From positions 1 to 64,000 of the forward strand of contig DASPIU010000051.1 of NCBI GenBank assembly GCA_035629025.1: 64,000 nucleotides of DNA. Reading direction: 5' to 3'. The notes beneath the pieces are model-generated. The model searched no databases. It saw only the letters and a list, made by a program, of their open reading frames with translations, and was not told the origin of the DNA. Numbering within the stretch: the stretch's first letter is position 1; every line of letters starts with the position of its first letter. The stretch is from Stenotrophomonas_A sp035629025. Lineage in GTDB: Bacteria > Pseudomonadota > Gammaproteobacteria > Xanthomonadales > Xanthomonadaceae. Of the stretch, positions 1 to 7,590 are shown one piece after another. The position numbers and the translations under genes are program-made.

Positions 1-138
1 CTGCCGCAGGTTGCGCTTCCGCTTGGTCGCCTTCTTGGTGAGGATGTGGCTACGGTTGGCGTGGCCAGCCTTGTACTTGCCGGAGGCGGTCTTGCGGAAA
101 CGCTTGGCCGCCGCCCGGTTGGTCTTGATCTTGGGCAT
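1..138 (-). CDS. rpmI: 50S ribosomal protein L35 (partial, C-terminus outside window)
   Basis: The first 46 residues are visible and begin MPKIKTNRAAAKRF, the highly conserved start of L35, with the family's dense Lys/Arg content (KATKRKRN near residue 40). L35 is a small structural protein of the large ribosomal subunit. The ATG at 136-138 is chosen because it gives the invariant MPK start. The gene lies 258 bases after infC on the same strand, the usual infC-rpmI-rplT order, and a good promoter lies in that gap. The last residues and rplT fall beyond base 1. Confidence 0.97.
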   Translation of the reverse strand, partial: MPKIKTNRAAAKRFRKTASGKYKAGHANRSHILTKKATKRKRNLRQ

Positions 139-293
139 TGCAATGTCCTTGATGGATTTGTTCACTGACCAGGGCGGTGGCCCGCGCCACGCTTTCCGTC
201 CATGCCCTCGCCTGCTTGTAAGCTCTTGATTCCTGAGGAACAACAGCCTGTCCTGGCGCCGCTCGCGCGGCATCCCGACGAATCGGGCCGGCC

Positions 294-322
294 ATTATGC
301 CAGCCTGCGGAATGCCTTGCAA
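294..322 (-). promoter_or_regulatory. sigma70-type promoter between infC and rpmI
   Basis: On the minus strand there is TTGCAA (-35), a 17-base spacer and CATAAT (-10), pointing toward rpmI, whose start is about 155 bases downstream. It would let rpmI-rplT be transcribed independently of infC, as known for internal promoters of the E. coli operon. Predicted from sequence only. Confidence 0.55.
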
Positions 323-396
323 ATCAGCGGGTTCTGCGGGGTCGGCACGGCAGGCCAGACCCATCGGCCGACGGCGAGCGCCGCCGGCCGCATGCT

Positions 397-924
397 TCAG
401 CTCTTCTTCTTCGGCGCGATCATCATGACCATCTGCCGGCCTTCCAGGCGCGGGCGCGACTCGATGACGATGTCCTCGCCCAGGTCGGCCTCGAGCCGGG
501 CGGCCATCTCGCGGCCCAGCTCCTGGTGGCTCATCTCGCGGCCACGGAAGCGGATGTTGACCTTGATCTTGTCGCCTTCCTCGAGGAAGCCGCGCATCTT
601 GCGCAGTTTGATCTGGTAGTCGCCCTCGTCCGTGACCGGACGGAACTTCACTTCCTTGATCTCGACCTGCTTGGTCTTCTTCTTGGCCTCGTTGGCCTTT
701 TTCTGCATCTCGAACTTGAACTTGCCAAAGTCCATGATCTTGCAGACCGGCGGGTCGGCCTGAGGCTGGATCTCGACCAGGTCGAGCCCTTCCTCTTCTG
801 CCTTCGCCAGCGCTTCGTCGCGCGACAACACGCCAATCATTTCTCCGTCGCTGCCGATCACGCGGACGCGCGGCACCCGGATTTCCTGATTTCTGCGGTT
901 CTGTTTGTTGTCAGGTGTACTGAT
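397..924 (-). CDS. infC: Translation initiation factor IF-3, AUC start codon
   Basis: IF-3 binds the 30S subunit, blocks premature 50S joining and proofreads the initiation codon. The protein is 175 residues, with the N-terminal domain (PPVCKIMDFGKFKFE), the Lys-rich linker and the C-terminal domain (FRPVTDEGDYQIKL, RGREMSHQ, IAPKKKS at the end). No ATG start exists: a GTG at 876 would remove 16 conserved residues (STPDNKQNRRNQEIR). Extending the frame reaches ATC at 922-924, eight bases after GGGAG. Use of a non-canonical start discriminated against by IF-3 itself is the known autoregulatory device of infC (AUU in E. coli). The gene lies 62 bases after thrS. Confidence 0.95.
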   Translation of the reverse strand: MSTPDNKQNRRNQEIRVPRVRVIGSDGEMIGVLSRDEALAKAEEEGLDLVEIQPQADPPVCKIMDFGKFKFEMQKKANEAKKKTKQVEIKEVKFRPVTDEGDYQIKLRKMRGFLEEGDKIKVNIRFRGREMSHQELGREMAARLEADLGEDIVIESRPRLEGRQMVMMIAPKKKS

Positions 925-986
925 GTTGCAATCTCCCAGAGGAATCGAACCGGCACTTCCGGAACATCCAGACGGCCGGGGTTGGC

Positions 987-2891
987 TTACGCGGCGTGCT
1001 CGGCGCGCAGGCGTTCGGCGAAGGCTTCCACGGACATCGTGCCAAGATCCTCGCCCGAACGGGTGCGTACCGCAACGGCGCCATTTTCCTTCTCGCGATC
1101 GCCCACTACCAGCAGGTAGGGGACGCGTTGCAGCGTATGCTCGCGAATCTTATAGCCGATCTTCTCGTTCCGCAAATCGGCCTGGACCCGGAAGCCTTGA
1201 TTTGCAAGGACTTTCCTTACAGATTCCACGTATTCAGCCTGGGCATCGGTGATATTGGCCACCACCACCTGCACCGGCGCCAGCCAGGCCGGGAAGGCGC
1301 CCGCGTGGTGCTCGATGAGGATGCCGATGAAACGCTCCATCGAGCCGACGATGGCCCGGTGCAGCATGACCGGCTGTTTTTTCTGGCTGTTTTCGTCCAC
1401 GTACTCGGCGCCGAGGCGGCCGGGCATCATGAAATCCACCTGCATCGTACCCAGCTGCCAGGTCCGGCCGATGGCGTCCTTGAGGTGGTACTCGATCTTC
1501 GGCCCGTAGAACGCGCCCTCGCCCGGCAGTTCCTGCCACTCCACGCCGCAGTGCGACAGCGCCGCGCGCAGGGCGCCCTCGGCCTTGTCCCAGGTGGCGT
1601 CGTCGCCCAGGCGCTTTTCCGGGCGCAGGGCGATCTTGATCTGGATGTCCTCGAAGCCGAACGCCTGGTACACGGCCAGGGCCTGCTGATGGAAGGCGGT
1701 GACCTCGGCCTCGATCTGCGCCTCGGTGCAGAAGATGTGGCCATCGTCCTGGGTGAAGCCGCGCACGCGCAGGATGCCGTGCAGCGCGCCGGAGGGCTCG
1801 TTGCGGTGGCACGAGCCGAATTCGCCGTAGCGGATCGGCAGGTCGCGGTAGCTGTGCAGGCCCTGGTTGAACACCTGCACGTGGCCCGGGCAGTTCATCG
1901 GCTTGACCGCGTAGGTGCGCTTTTCCGACTCGGTGAAGAACATGTTCTCCTGGTAGTTGTCCCAGTGGCCGGACTTCTGCCACAGCGACACGTCGAGGAT
2001 CTGCGGGCAGCGCACTTCGCCATAGCCGCTGTCGCGATACACCTTGCGCATGTACTGCTCGACGACCTGCCAGATCGACCAGCCCTTCGGGTGCCAGAAC
2101 ACCAGGCCCGGGGCCTCTTCCTGCAGGTGGAACAGGTCCTGCTGCTTGCCGATGCGGCGGTGGTCGCGCATCTCGGCTTCCTCGATGCGCTTGATGTAGG
2201 CATCGAGCTGCTTCTTGTCAGCCCAGGCGGTGCCGTAGATGCGCTGCAGCTGCTCGTTCTTGGCATCGCCGCGCCAATACGCGCCGGAGATGCGGGTCAG
2301 CTTGAAGGCCTTCAGAAAGCGCGTGTTGGGCACGTGCGGGCCGCGGCACATGTCCACGTACTCCTGGTGGTAGTACATGCCCATGGCCTGGATGTCCTCG
2401 GGCATGTCCTCGATCAGGCGCAGCTTGTAGTCCTCGCCGCGGGCCTTGAAGATCTCGACCACTTCCGCGCGCGGGGTCATCTTCTTGATGACGTCGTAGT
2501 CCTGGGCGATCAGTTCGCCCATGCGCTGCTCGATGGCGGCCAGGTCTTCCGGGGTGAACGGGCGCTCGGAGTAGATGTCGTAGTAGAAGCCCTCGGCGAT
2601 GACCGGGCCGATCACCATCTTGACGTCCGGATACAGCTGCTTGACCGCATGGCCGACCAGGTGGGCGCTGGAGTGGCGGATGATCTCGATGCCCTCCTCG
2701 TCCTTGGCGGTGATGATGCGCAGGCTCGCGTCATGGTCGATGACGTCGCTGGCATCGACCAGCACGCCGTCCACCGACCCGGCGATGGTGGCCTTGGCCA
2801 GGCCGGCGCCGATCGACTGGGCGACCTGCATGACGGAAACGGGCTGTTCAAACTCGCGGCGGCTGCCGTCGGGAAGGGTGATCGTGATCAT
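987..2891 (-). CDS. thrS: Threonyl-tRNA synthetase
   Basis: Class II synthetase charging tRNA-Thr. At 634 residues it has the usual bacterial length. Domains run in the standard order: N-terminal TGS (about 1-60), editing domain with HSSAHLVGHAV, catalytic core with the zinc-ligand Cys in MNCPGHVQVF and motif 2 RVRGFTQDDGHIF, then the anticodon-binding domain from about 530 (PVQVVVANIT). The start ATG at 2889-2891 gives the common MITITLPDGS beginning. infC follows on the same strand after 95 bases from the GTG or 62 from the true ATC start. Upstream lies a Thr-rich leader peptide and an intrinsic terminator, suggesting attenuation control. Confidence 0.98.
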   Translation of the reverse strand: MITITLPDGSRREFEQPVSVMQVAQSIGAGLAKATIAGSVDGVLVDASDVIDHDASLRIITAKDEEGIEIIRHSSAHLVGHAVKQLYPDVKMVIGPVIAEGFYYDIYSERPFTPEDLAAIEQRMGELIAQDYDVIKKMTPRAEVVEIFKARGEDYKLRLIEDMPEDIQAMGMYYHQEYVDMCRGPHVPNTRFLKAFKLTRISGAYWRGDAKNEQLQRIYGTAWADKKQLDAYIKRIEEAEMRDHRRIGKQQDLFHLQEEAPGLVFWHPKGWSIWQVVEQYMRKVYRDSGYGEVRCPQILDVSLWQKSGHWDNYQENMFFTESEKRTYAVKPMNCPGHVQVFNQGLHSYRDLPIRYGEFGSCHRNEPSGALHGILRVRGFTQDDGHIFCTEAQIEAEVTAFHQQALAVYQAFGFEDIQIKIALRPEKRLGDDATWDKAEGALRAALSHCGVEWQELPGEGAFYGPKIEYHLKDAIGRTWQLGTMQVDFMMPGRLGAEYVDENSQKKQPVMLHRAIVGSMERFIGILIEHHAGAFPAWLAPVQVVVANITDAQAEYVESVRKVLANQGFRVQADLRNEKIGYKIREHTLQRVPYLLVVGDREKENGAVAVRTRSGEDLGTMSVEAFAERLRAEHAA

Positions 2892-2971
2892 GGGCTCGGG
2901 CTTTCTGGAGCCGGCGGCGGGGCCGCGGGCGGATGACGGAAGGCGAAGGCGGAGGACCGGGGCGGCGGGCC

Positions 2972-2993
2972 AAAAAAAAGCGCCACCAGGCGC
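2972..2993 (-). terminator. Intrinsic terminator in thrS leader (putative attenuator)
   Basis: On the minus strand a GCGCC/GGCGC stem with a TGGT loop is followed at once by eight T residues, about 80 bases before the thrS start. Just upstream, GCCACC (3003-3008 region) can instead pair with GGTGGC of the terminator's 3' side, giving a mutually exclusive antiterminator. It lies 25 bases after the stop of a Thr-rich leader peptide, which is the layout of ribosome-mediated attenuators. Confidence 0.65.
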
Positions 2994-3018
2994 CGTCGAT
3001 ACGGTGGCCGGTCGGAAG

Positions 3019-3045
3019 TCAGCGTTGGGCGGTGGTAGTGCTCAT
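3019..3045 (-). CDS. Putative thrS leader peptide MSTTTAQR
   Basis: An eight-residue open frame, ATG to TGA, with three consecutive threonine codons (ACT ACC ACC). It lies upstream of thrS on the same strand and directly before an intrinsic terminator with an alternative pairing partner. Ribosome stalling at these codons under low Thr-tRNA would be expected to favour thrS transcription. There is no clear purine-rich ribosome site beyond weak GCGAC, so translation is inferred from the arrangement rather than from its own signals. Confidence 0.55.
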   Translation of the reverse strand: MSTTTAQR

Positions 3046-3209
3046 GTCGCACGCTAGGCCGGCGTTGCCGCGGGCCACCTGGGCTGGTGAAGTCAGGCCC
3101 GCATGGTAAACCAATCGCGGCGCGCCTGCGCGGGCGGCGCGGCAGGGCCGGCGCCGCGGGCCGGGGCGGCCATGGCATGATGCGGCAGCCGTTCCCGCTG
3201 TGCGATCCG

Positions 3210-4238
3210 ATGACAAGCAAAGGCAAGGCCACTTCCCTGGACATCGCCTATCTGGCGGGCGTCTCGCAGCCAACGGTCTCGCGCGCGCTGCGCGGCAGCC
3301 CCATGGTCAACGAGGAAACCCGGCGGCGCATCCTGAACATCGCCCGGGAGCTGAACTACAAGGTCGACAAGAACGCGTCCAGCCTGCGCCTGCGCAACGC
3401 GGGCACGCTGGCGCTGCTGTTCTTTGAAGATCCGACGCCGGACGATTCGCTGATCAATCCGTTCTTCCATTCGATGCTGGGCTCGATCACCCGGGCCTGC
3501 GCGCTGCGTGGCTACGACCTGCTGGTGTCGTTCCAGCAGCTGTCGACCGATTGGCAGGCCGACTATGAGGACAGCAACAAGGCCGACGGGATCATCCTGC
3601 TGGGCTACGGGGACTATCACGAGTCGCGCGAGCGGCTGCAGCGGCTGGTCGAACAGGGCACGCATTTCGTGCGCTGGGGGGCGGCGCTGCCGGACCAGCC
3701 GGGGCTGTCGATCGGCAGCGACAATTTCCAGGGCGGGTTCGACATCACGACCCACCTGCTGCAGCAGGGGCGACGGCGGTTTGCGTTCCTGGGGCACGCG
3801 TCGAGTCACTACCCGGAGTTCCAGGAGCGCTACCGCGGGCACGTGGAGGCCATGCGCGTGGCCGGCGTCGTGGCCGAGCCCGGGCTGCAGCACGATGCGA
3901 TCACCACGGAGTTGTCGGGGCATCTGGCGTGCACGGCGCTGCTGGAGCGCGGGGAGCGTTTCGATGCGGTGTGCGCGGCGAGTGATTTGATCGCGATCGG
4001 GGCGATGCGGGCGCTGCGCGAGCGCGGCCTGCAGGTGCCGGGGGATGTCGCGGTGGTGGGGTTTGACGATATTCCGTTGGCGGCTTCGGTGTCGCCTTCG
4101 TTGTCCACGGTGCAGCAGGATACGAAGCAGGCTGGCGCGCTGCTGGTGGACAGTCTGATTGCGCTGATCCGTGGCGAGGGGGCGGAGGGGCAGACGATCC
4201 CTACGCGGTTGGTGTTGCGGGATTCGTCGGCCGGGTGA
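3210..4238 (+). CDS. LacI-family transcriptional regulator (maltodextrin locus, MalR-like)
   Basis: Predicted sugar-responsive repressor of 342 residues. The N-terminal helix-turn-helix is at about 6-28 (SLDIAYLAGVSQPTVSRAL), followed by the hinge and a periplasmic-binding-protein-like effector domain (NPFFHSMLGSI, ADGIILLGYG, VVGFDDIPLAASVSPSLSTV). The ATG at 3210 is preferred: it gives a normal LacI length, while the upstream frame adds an Arg/Gly-rich stretch unlike the family. It sits at the head of a maltodextrin cluster transcribed mostly the other way. Three TGAATACGTATGCA palindromes in the cluster have the symmetry, central CG and size of LacI-family operators and are its likely targets. 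That link is inference. Confidence 0.9.
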   Translation: MTSKGKATSLDIAYLAGVSQPTVSRALRGSPMVNEETRRRILNIARELNYKVDKNASSLRLRNAGTLALLFFEDPTPDDSLINPFFHSMLGSITRACALRGYDLLVSFQQLSTDWQADYEDSNKADGIILLGYGDYHESRERLQRLVEQGTHFVRWGAALPDQPGLSIGSDNFQGGFDITTHLLQQGRRRFAFLGHASSHYPEFQERYRGHVEAMRVAGVVAEPGLQHDAITTELSGHLACTALLERGERFDAVCAASDLIAIGAMRALRERGLQVPGDVAVVGFDDIPLAASVSPSLSTVQQDTKQAGALLVDSLIALIRGEGAEGQTIPTRLVLRDSSAG

Positions 4239-4262
4239 GGGTCGTGCGGCTGATGGCAGCAC

Positions 4263-4359
4263 TGTAGGAGCGGCTCTTGTGGCCTTCTCGGCCATCAGCC
4301 GCGACCGTGGTCTGTCAGATCGCGGCTTCGCTTGTCGGGGCTGAAGCCCCTCCTACAAC
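4263..4359. repeat. Intergenic inverted repeat (TGTAGGAGCGGCTT... family)
   Basis: Facing half-copies TGTAGGAGCGGCT and GGGGCTGAAGCCCCTCCTACA flank about 65 bases, so the RNA or single strand could fold into a long hairpin. The same element recurs at 47581, 51725 and 55462. It lies between the ends of convergent genes, typical of REP-like repeats in Xanthomonadaceae. Confidence 0.75.
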
Positions 4360-4372
4360 GGCCATAGCGCGC

Positions 4373-6109
4373 TCACCTCGTGCCTCTCGCTTGCGCATCC
4401 CGCTCGTCACGGGCGCGCTGCTGGGCCATGGCCTGATCCAGCTGCGCGCGCAAGGCAGGCTGCGTGATCGGCGCTTCCAGCACGAAGACGCGGACGCCGT
4501 GAGCGGGCACCTCGGCTTCGAGGCTGGCATTGCGAAGAGGCTGCGCCTTCCCATCGAAGGCATCGCGCCAAGGCCCGGGCTGGAGATATCGATCCGCACG
4601 CAGAACCGCCGGGGCATCGCCCTTGTTGAGCATCACCAGCGCAGTCTGGGCGCGACCATCATGCTGATACACGCGATAGAAGATGGCCTGGTCGCCCTGC
4701 AATCGCAGGTTGACCTGCAAGCCACGCTGCAGTGCCGGCAGCGACTGGCGCAGGTGAGCAATGCGGCGCAGCGGCGCGAAGATCGGGCTTTGCGGCGCGG
4801 CGTCCACGCGCTCCTGGCCGAAGTAGGCGCGGTTGCCGGCGTGCTCGGCGCGACCGCGCATGAAGCCGGTTTCCGATCCGTAATAGATCACCGGAATGCC
4901 GCGCGCGGTAAAGAGCCAGTTGTGGGCGTCGATGAAACCGGCATCGCTGGCGTCCAGGCGCGCCATGTCGTGGTTGTCGTAGAAGGTCATCAGCGCGTAC
5001 GGATTGCGGTACGGGCCTTCTCCCAGGAACAGCGCGCCGTCGAGTTTCTCGAAGCCGGCGCCGCTGCGTCCGAACACTTCGGACAGCGCCCCGCGCAGCG
5101 GGAAGTCGAGAACGCTGACGCCGGCATTGCGGCTCCAGGTATGGCGGGCAATGGACGCCGGGTCGTAGTCGAAGGCTTCGCCGAACATGAACAAGCCCGG
5201 CTTCTGCGCGCGGATGCGGGCGCTGAAGGCGTGCCAGAAGCTATCCGGCAGCCAGGCGATGGTGTCGATGCGGAAGGCGTCGGCACCCTGCCCCAGCCAT
5301 TGCAGGTAGGCGCCGGCGAGGTAATCGAGCACCGCCGGGTTGTCCTGGTTGAAGTCGGCCAGCTCGGCCAGGTTGCCGTCGAAGATCGAGCCATCCTTGG
5401 CATCAACCGCGCCGATGTTGTTGTAGAAGGCGTGCAGCGGGTTGTGCGCGGGATCGAGCTGCTGCGGCGGCAGGTTCTGGTGGTCGGCCAGCAGCTTGCC
5501 GTCGCGATCGAATATCTGCCCGAACTTGGCCTGCTTGCGGGTCATGGTGAAGGCCGGCGAGCCGTGATTGCCGACGATGTCCAGCACCACCTTCAACTGC
5601 TGTGCATGCAGCGCGCGGGTAAAACCGGCGAAGTCCAGGCCGGGGCTCGGCAGGTGTTCGTCGAGCTGGTAGAAATTCACGCCCCAGTAGCCGTGGTAGC
5701 CGGTCTTGCCGTTGTCGCTGAGGGTACTGTCGCAGCTGACCGGCTTGCCGCCGCTGAAAGGTTCATCGGGGTTGTCGACGATCGGGGTGATCCACACCGC
5801 GCCAAATCCCAGGTCGCGGATGTAGCTGGCGTTGTCCACCACGCCCTTGAAGTCGCCACCGAGGTAGCCGATGTTGCCGTCGATGCCATCGGGGCAACGC
5901 ACCGGAATGTCGAAGGTGCGGTGTTCGCCGCCCTGCTCGCGATGGTCGTTGCCCGGGTCGCCATTGACGAAGCGGTCGGTCACCACGAAGTACACCGCAT
6001 CGGCGGCGAACGGCTCCAGCGTGCCGTAGTAGTCCGGCGAGGCGGCTTGCGCCGGCGCGGCCAGCAACGCGAAGAGAATGCCCAGCGCAACAGACGAACG
6101 AACTTGCAT
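4373..6109 (-). CDS. Secreted GH13 alpha-amylase-type enzyme (cyclomaltodextrinase/CGTase-like)
   Basis: Cleaves or transfers alpha-1,4-glucans, probably in the periplasm. It is 578 residues with a signal peptide ending near APAQA (residue 22). The GH13 conserved regions are intact: DIVGNH (177-182), nucleophile Asp282 in AFRID, acid/base Glu311 in FGEAF, and DNHD with Asp381. A beta-sandwich C-terminal domain follows. The ATG at 6107-6109 is chosen because it starts the signal peptide and overlaps the preceding MFS stop by one base (TGATG), implying translational coupling. It is the last gene of a three-gene operon. The exact product specificity (amylase, CGTase or neopullulanase-like) cannot be read from sequence. 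Confidence 0.93.
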   Translation of the reverse strand: MQVRSSVALGILFALLAAPAQAASPDYYGTLEPFAADAVYFVVTDRFVNGDPGNDHREQGGEHRTFDIPVRCPDGIDGNIGYLGGDFKGVVDNASYIRDLGFGAVWITPIVDNPDEPFSGGKPVSCDSTLSDNGKTGYHGYWGVNFYQLDEHLPSPGLDFAGFTRALHAQQLKVVLDIVGNHGSPAFTMTRKQAKFGQIFDRDGKLLADHQNLPPQQLDPAHNPLHAFYNNIGAVDAKDGSIFDGNLAELADFNQDNPAVLDYLAGAYLQWLGQGADAFRIDTIAWLPDSFWHAFSARIRAQKPGLFMFGEAFDYDPASIARHTWSRNAGVSVLDFPLRGALSEVFGRSGAGFEKLDGALFLGEGPYRNPYALMTFYDNHDMARLDASDAGFIDAHNWLFTARGIPVIYYGSETGFMRGRAEHAGNRAYFGQERVDAAPQSPIFAPLRRIAHLRQSLPALQRGLQVNLRLQGDQAIFYRVYQHDGRAQTALVMLNKGDAPAVLRADRYLQPGPWRDAFDGKAQPLRNASLEAEVPAHGVRVFVLEAPITQPALRAQLDQAMAQQRARDERDAQARGTR

Positions 6110-7590
6110 CAAACCGGCTCCGATACGGAAGGAACGCGCAGTGCACACAGGCCGGCCAGCAGCAGGCTGCAGCCTCCCAGCACCAGCACGCGCATGGGCT
6201 GGCCCTCGAACAGCGTGCGCAGCACAAAGCCGAGCGCGCTGGCCGCGACCAGTTGCGGGATCACGATGAAGAAATTGAAGATGCCCATGTACACGCCCAT
6301 CTTCGCCGCCGGCACGCTGTCGGACAGCAACGCATAGGGCAGCGACAGGATCGAGGCCCAGGCAAAGCCGACGCCGATCATCGACAGCAGCAGCCAGTGC
6401 GGGTCGCGGATGAACATCAGCGAGATCAGGCCCAGCCCGCCCAGCCACAGGTTGACCAGGTGGCTCCAGCGCAGGCCGATCGTGCGCACCATCGGCGGGA
6501 TCAGCAGCGCGGCCAGTGCGGCAAAGCCGTTGTAGGCACCGAACAGCACGCCGACCCAGTTGGCGCCTTCGTTGTAGGCCGCCGAGCCCGGATCGGTCGC
6601 ACCGAAGTGGCTGCCGGCCACCGCTGCGGTGGTGTAGATCCACATTGCGAACAGCGCGAACCAGGAGAAGAACTGCACCCAGGCCAGTCGGCGCATCGCC
6701 TGCGGCATGGCGCGCAGATCGCCGACGATGGCGGCCAGCATGTGCGTGCCCGGCAGCTTGCGCGCCAGCCACAGCAACAGGCCATAGCCGACGCACAAAC
6801 CCGCCAGCACGTAGAGCATGCGATCGCCCTGGCGCCAGGCGATCGCAACAGCCAGGCCCACGCCGATCAGCAACCACAGCGCGATCTGCCGCGCCGGCGG
6901 CGGACCGGCCGGCGTGCCGTGGGCATGGGCTACCGGCGGCTCGGCATCATCGAAGCTGGCCAGCTGCTGCGGCGAATACTCGCGCGTGCTCAGCACCGTC
7001 CAGCTGATCGCCAGCAACAGCACCGCAGCGCCGAAATAGAACGCATAGCGCACGGTGTCGGGCACTTCGCCCGGCCCGGCGGTATTGGCCACGCCAAAGT
7101 GCGCCAGCAGGTACGGCAGGAAGCTGGCGACGATGGCGCCCACGCCAATGAAAAAGCTCTGCATCGCATAGCCAGTCGGCCGCTGTGGTGGCGCCAGCTG
7201 GTCGCCGACGAAGGCGCGGAACGGTTCCATCGAGATGTTGATCGACGCATCCAGCACCCACAGCGTGCCGGCGGCGATCCACAGCGTCGGCGAGTTCGGC
7301 ATCACCAGCAGCGCCAGCGTGGTGAACAAGGCACCCAGCATGAAGTACGGGCGACGCCGGCCCCACCGTGTCCAGGTGCGGTCGGACAGATAGCCGATCA
7401 CCGGCTGCACGAGCAAGCCGGTCAGCGGCGCGGCAATCCACAGACCGGGCACCGCGTCCATCGGCGCGCCCAGAGTCTCGAAGATGCGGCTGGCGTTGGC
7501 GTTCTGCAGCGCGAAGCCGAACTGGATGCCCAGGAAGCCGAAGCACATGTTCCATATCTGCCAGAACGACAGCGTGGGCTTGCGCGTCAT
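6109..7590 (-). CDS. MFS sugar transporter (maltose/maltodextrin type)
   Basis: Inner-membrane permease of 493 residues with about 12 membrane segments in the glycoside-pentoside-hexuronide/sucrose-type MFS style. Family motifs include FGFLGIQFGFALQNAN at the start, SDRTWTRWGRRRPYF in the first cytoplasmic loop and SLPYALLSD in the second half. The ATG at 7588-7590 overlaps the preceding glycosidase stop by four bases (ATGA), and its own stop overlaps the next start, so all three genes look translationally coupled. Context says it imports maltose or short maltodextrins produced by the flanking hydrolases. The frame remains open upstream of 7590, but that part is antisense-like low-complexity sequence. 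Confidence 0.92.
   Translation of the reverse strand: MTRKPTLSFWQIWNMCFGFLGIQFGFALQNANASRIFETLGAPMDAVPGLWIAAPLTGLLVQPVIGYLSDRTWTRWGRRRPYFMLGALFTTLALLVMPNSPTLWIAAGTLWVLDASINISMEPFRAFVGDQLAPPQRPTGYAMQSFFIGVGAIVASFLPYLLAHFGVANTAGPGEVPDTVRYAFYFGAAVLLLAISWTVLSTREYSPQQLASFDDAEPPVAHAHGTPAGPPPARQIALWLLIGVGLAVAIAWRQGDRMLYVLAGLCVGYGLLLWLARKLPGTHMLAAIVGDLRAMPQAMRRLAWVQFFSWFALFAMWIYTTAAVAGSHFGATDPGSAAYNEGANWVGVLFGAYNGFAALAALLIPPMVRTIGLRWSHLVNLWLGGLGLISLMFIRDPHWLLLSMIGVGFAWASILSLPYALLSDSVPAAKMGVYMGIFNFFIVIPQLVAASALGFVLRTLFEGQPMRVLVLGGCSLLLAGLCALRVPSVSEPV

Noticed and set aside
935..970. tRNA T-arm-like GGTTCGATTCC between thrS and infC
   Set aside because: The arms do not pair and no acceptor or anticodon stem is present; it is chance similarity in the infC leader.
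4277..6337. 686-codon plus-strand frame opposite the GH13 gene
   Set aside because: It lies entirely antisense to a protein with all GH13 catalytic motifs; its residues are the Arg/Val/His-rich mixture typical of shadows in high-GC DNA.
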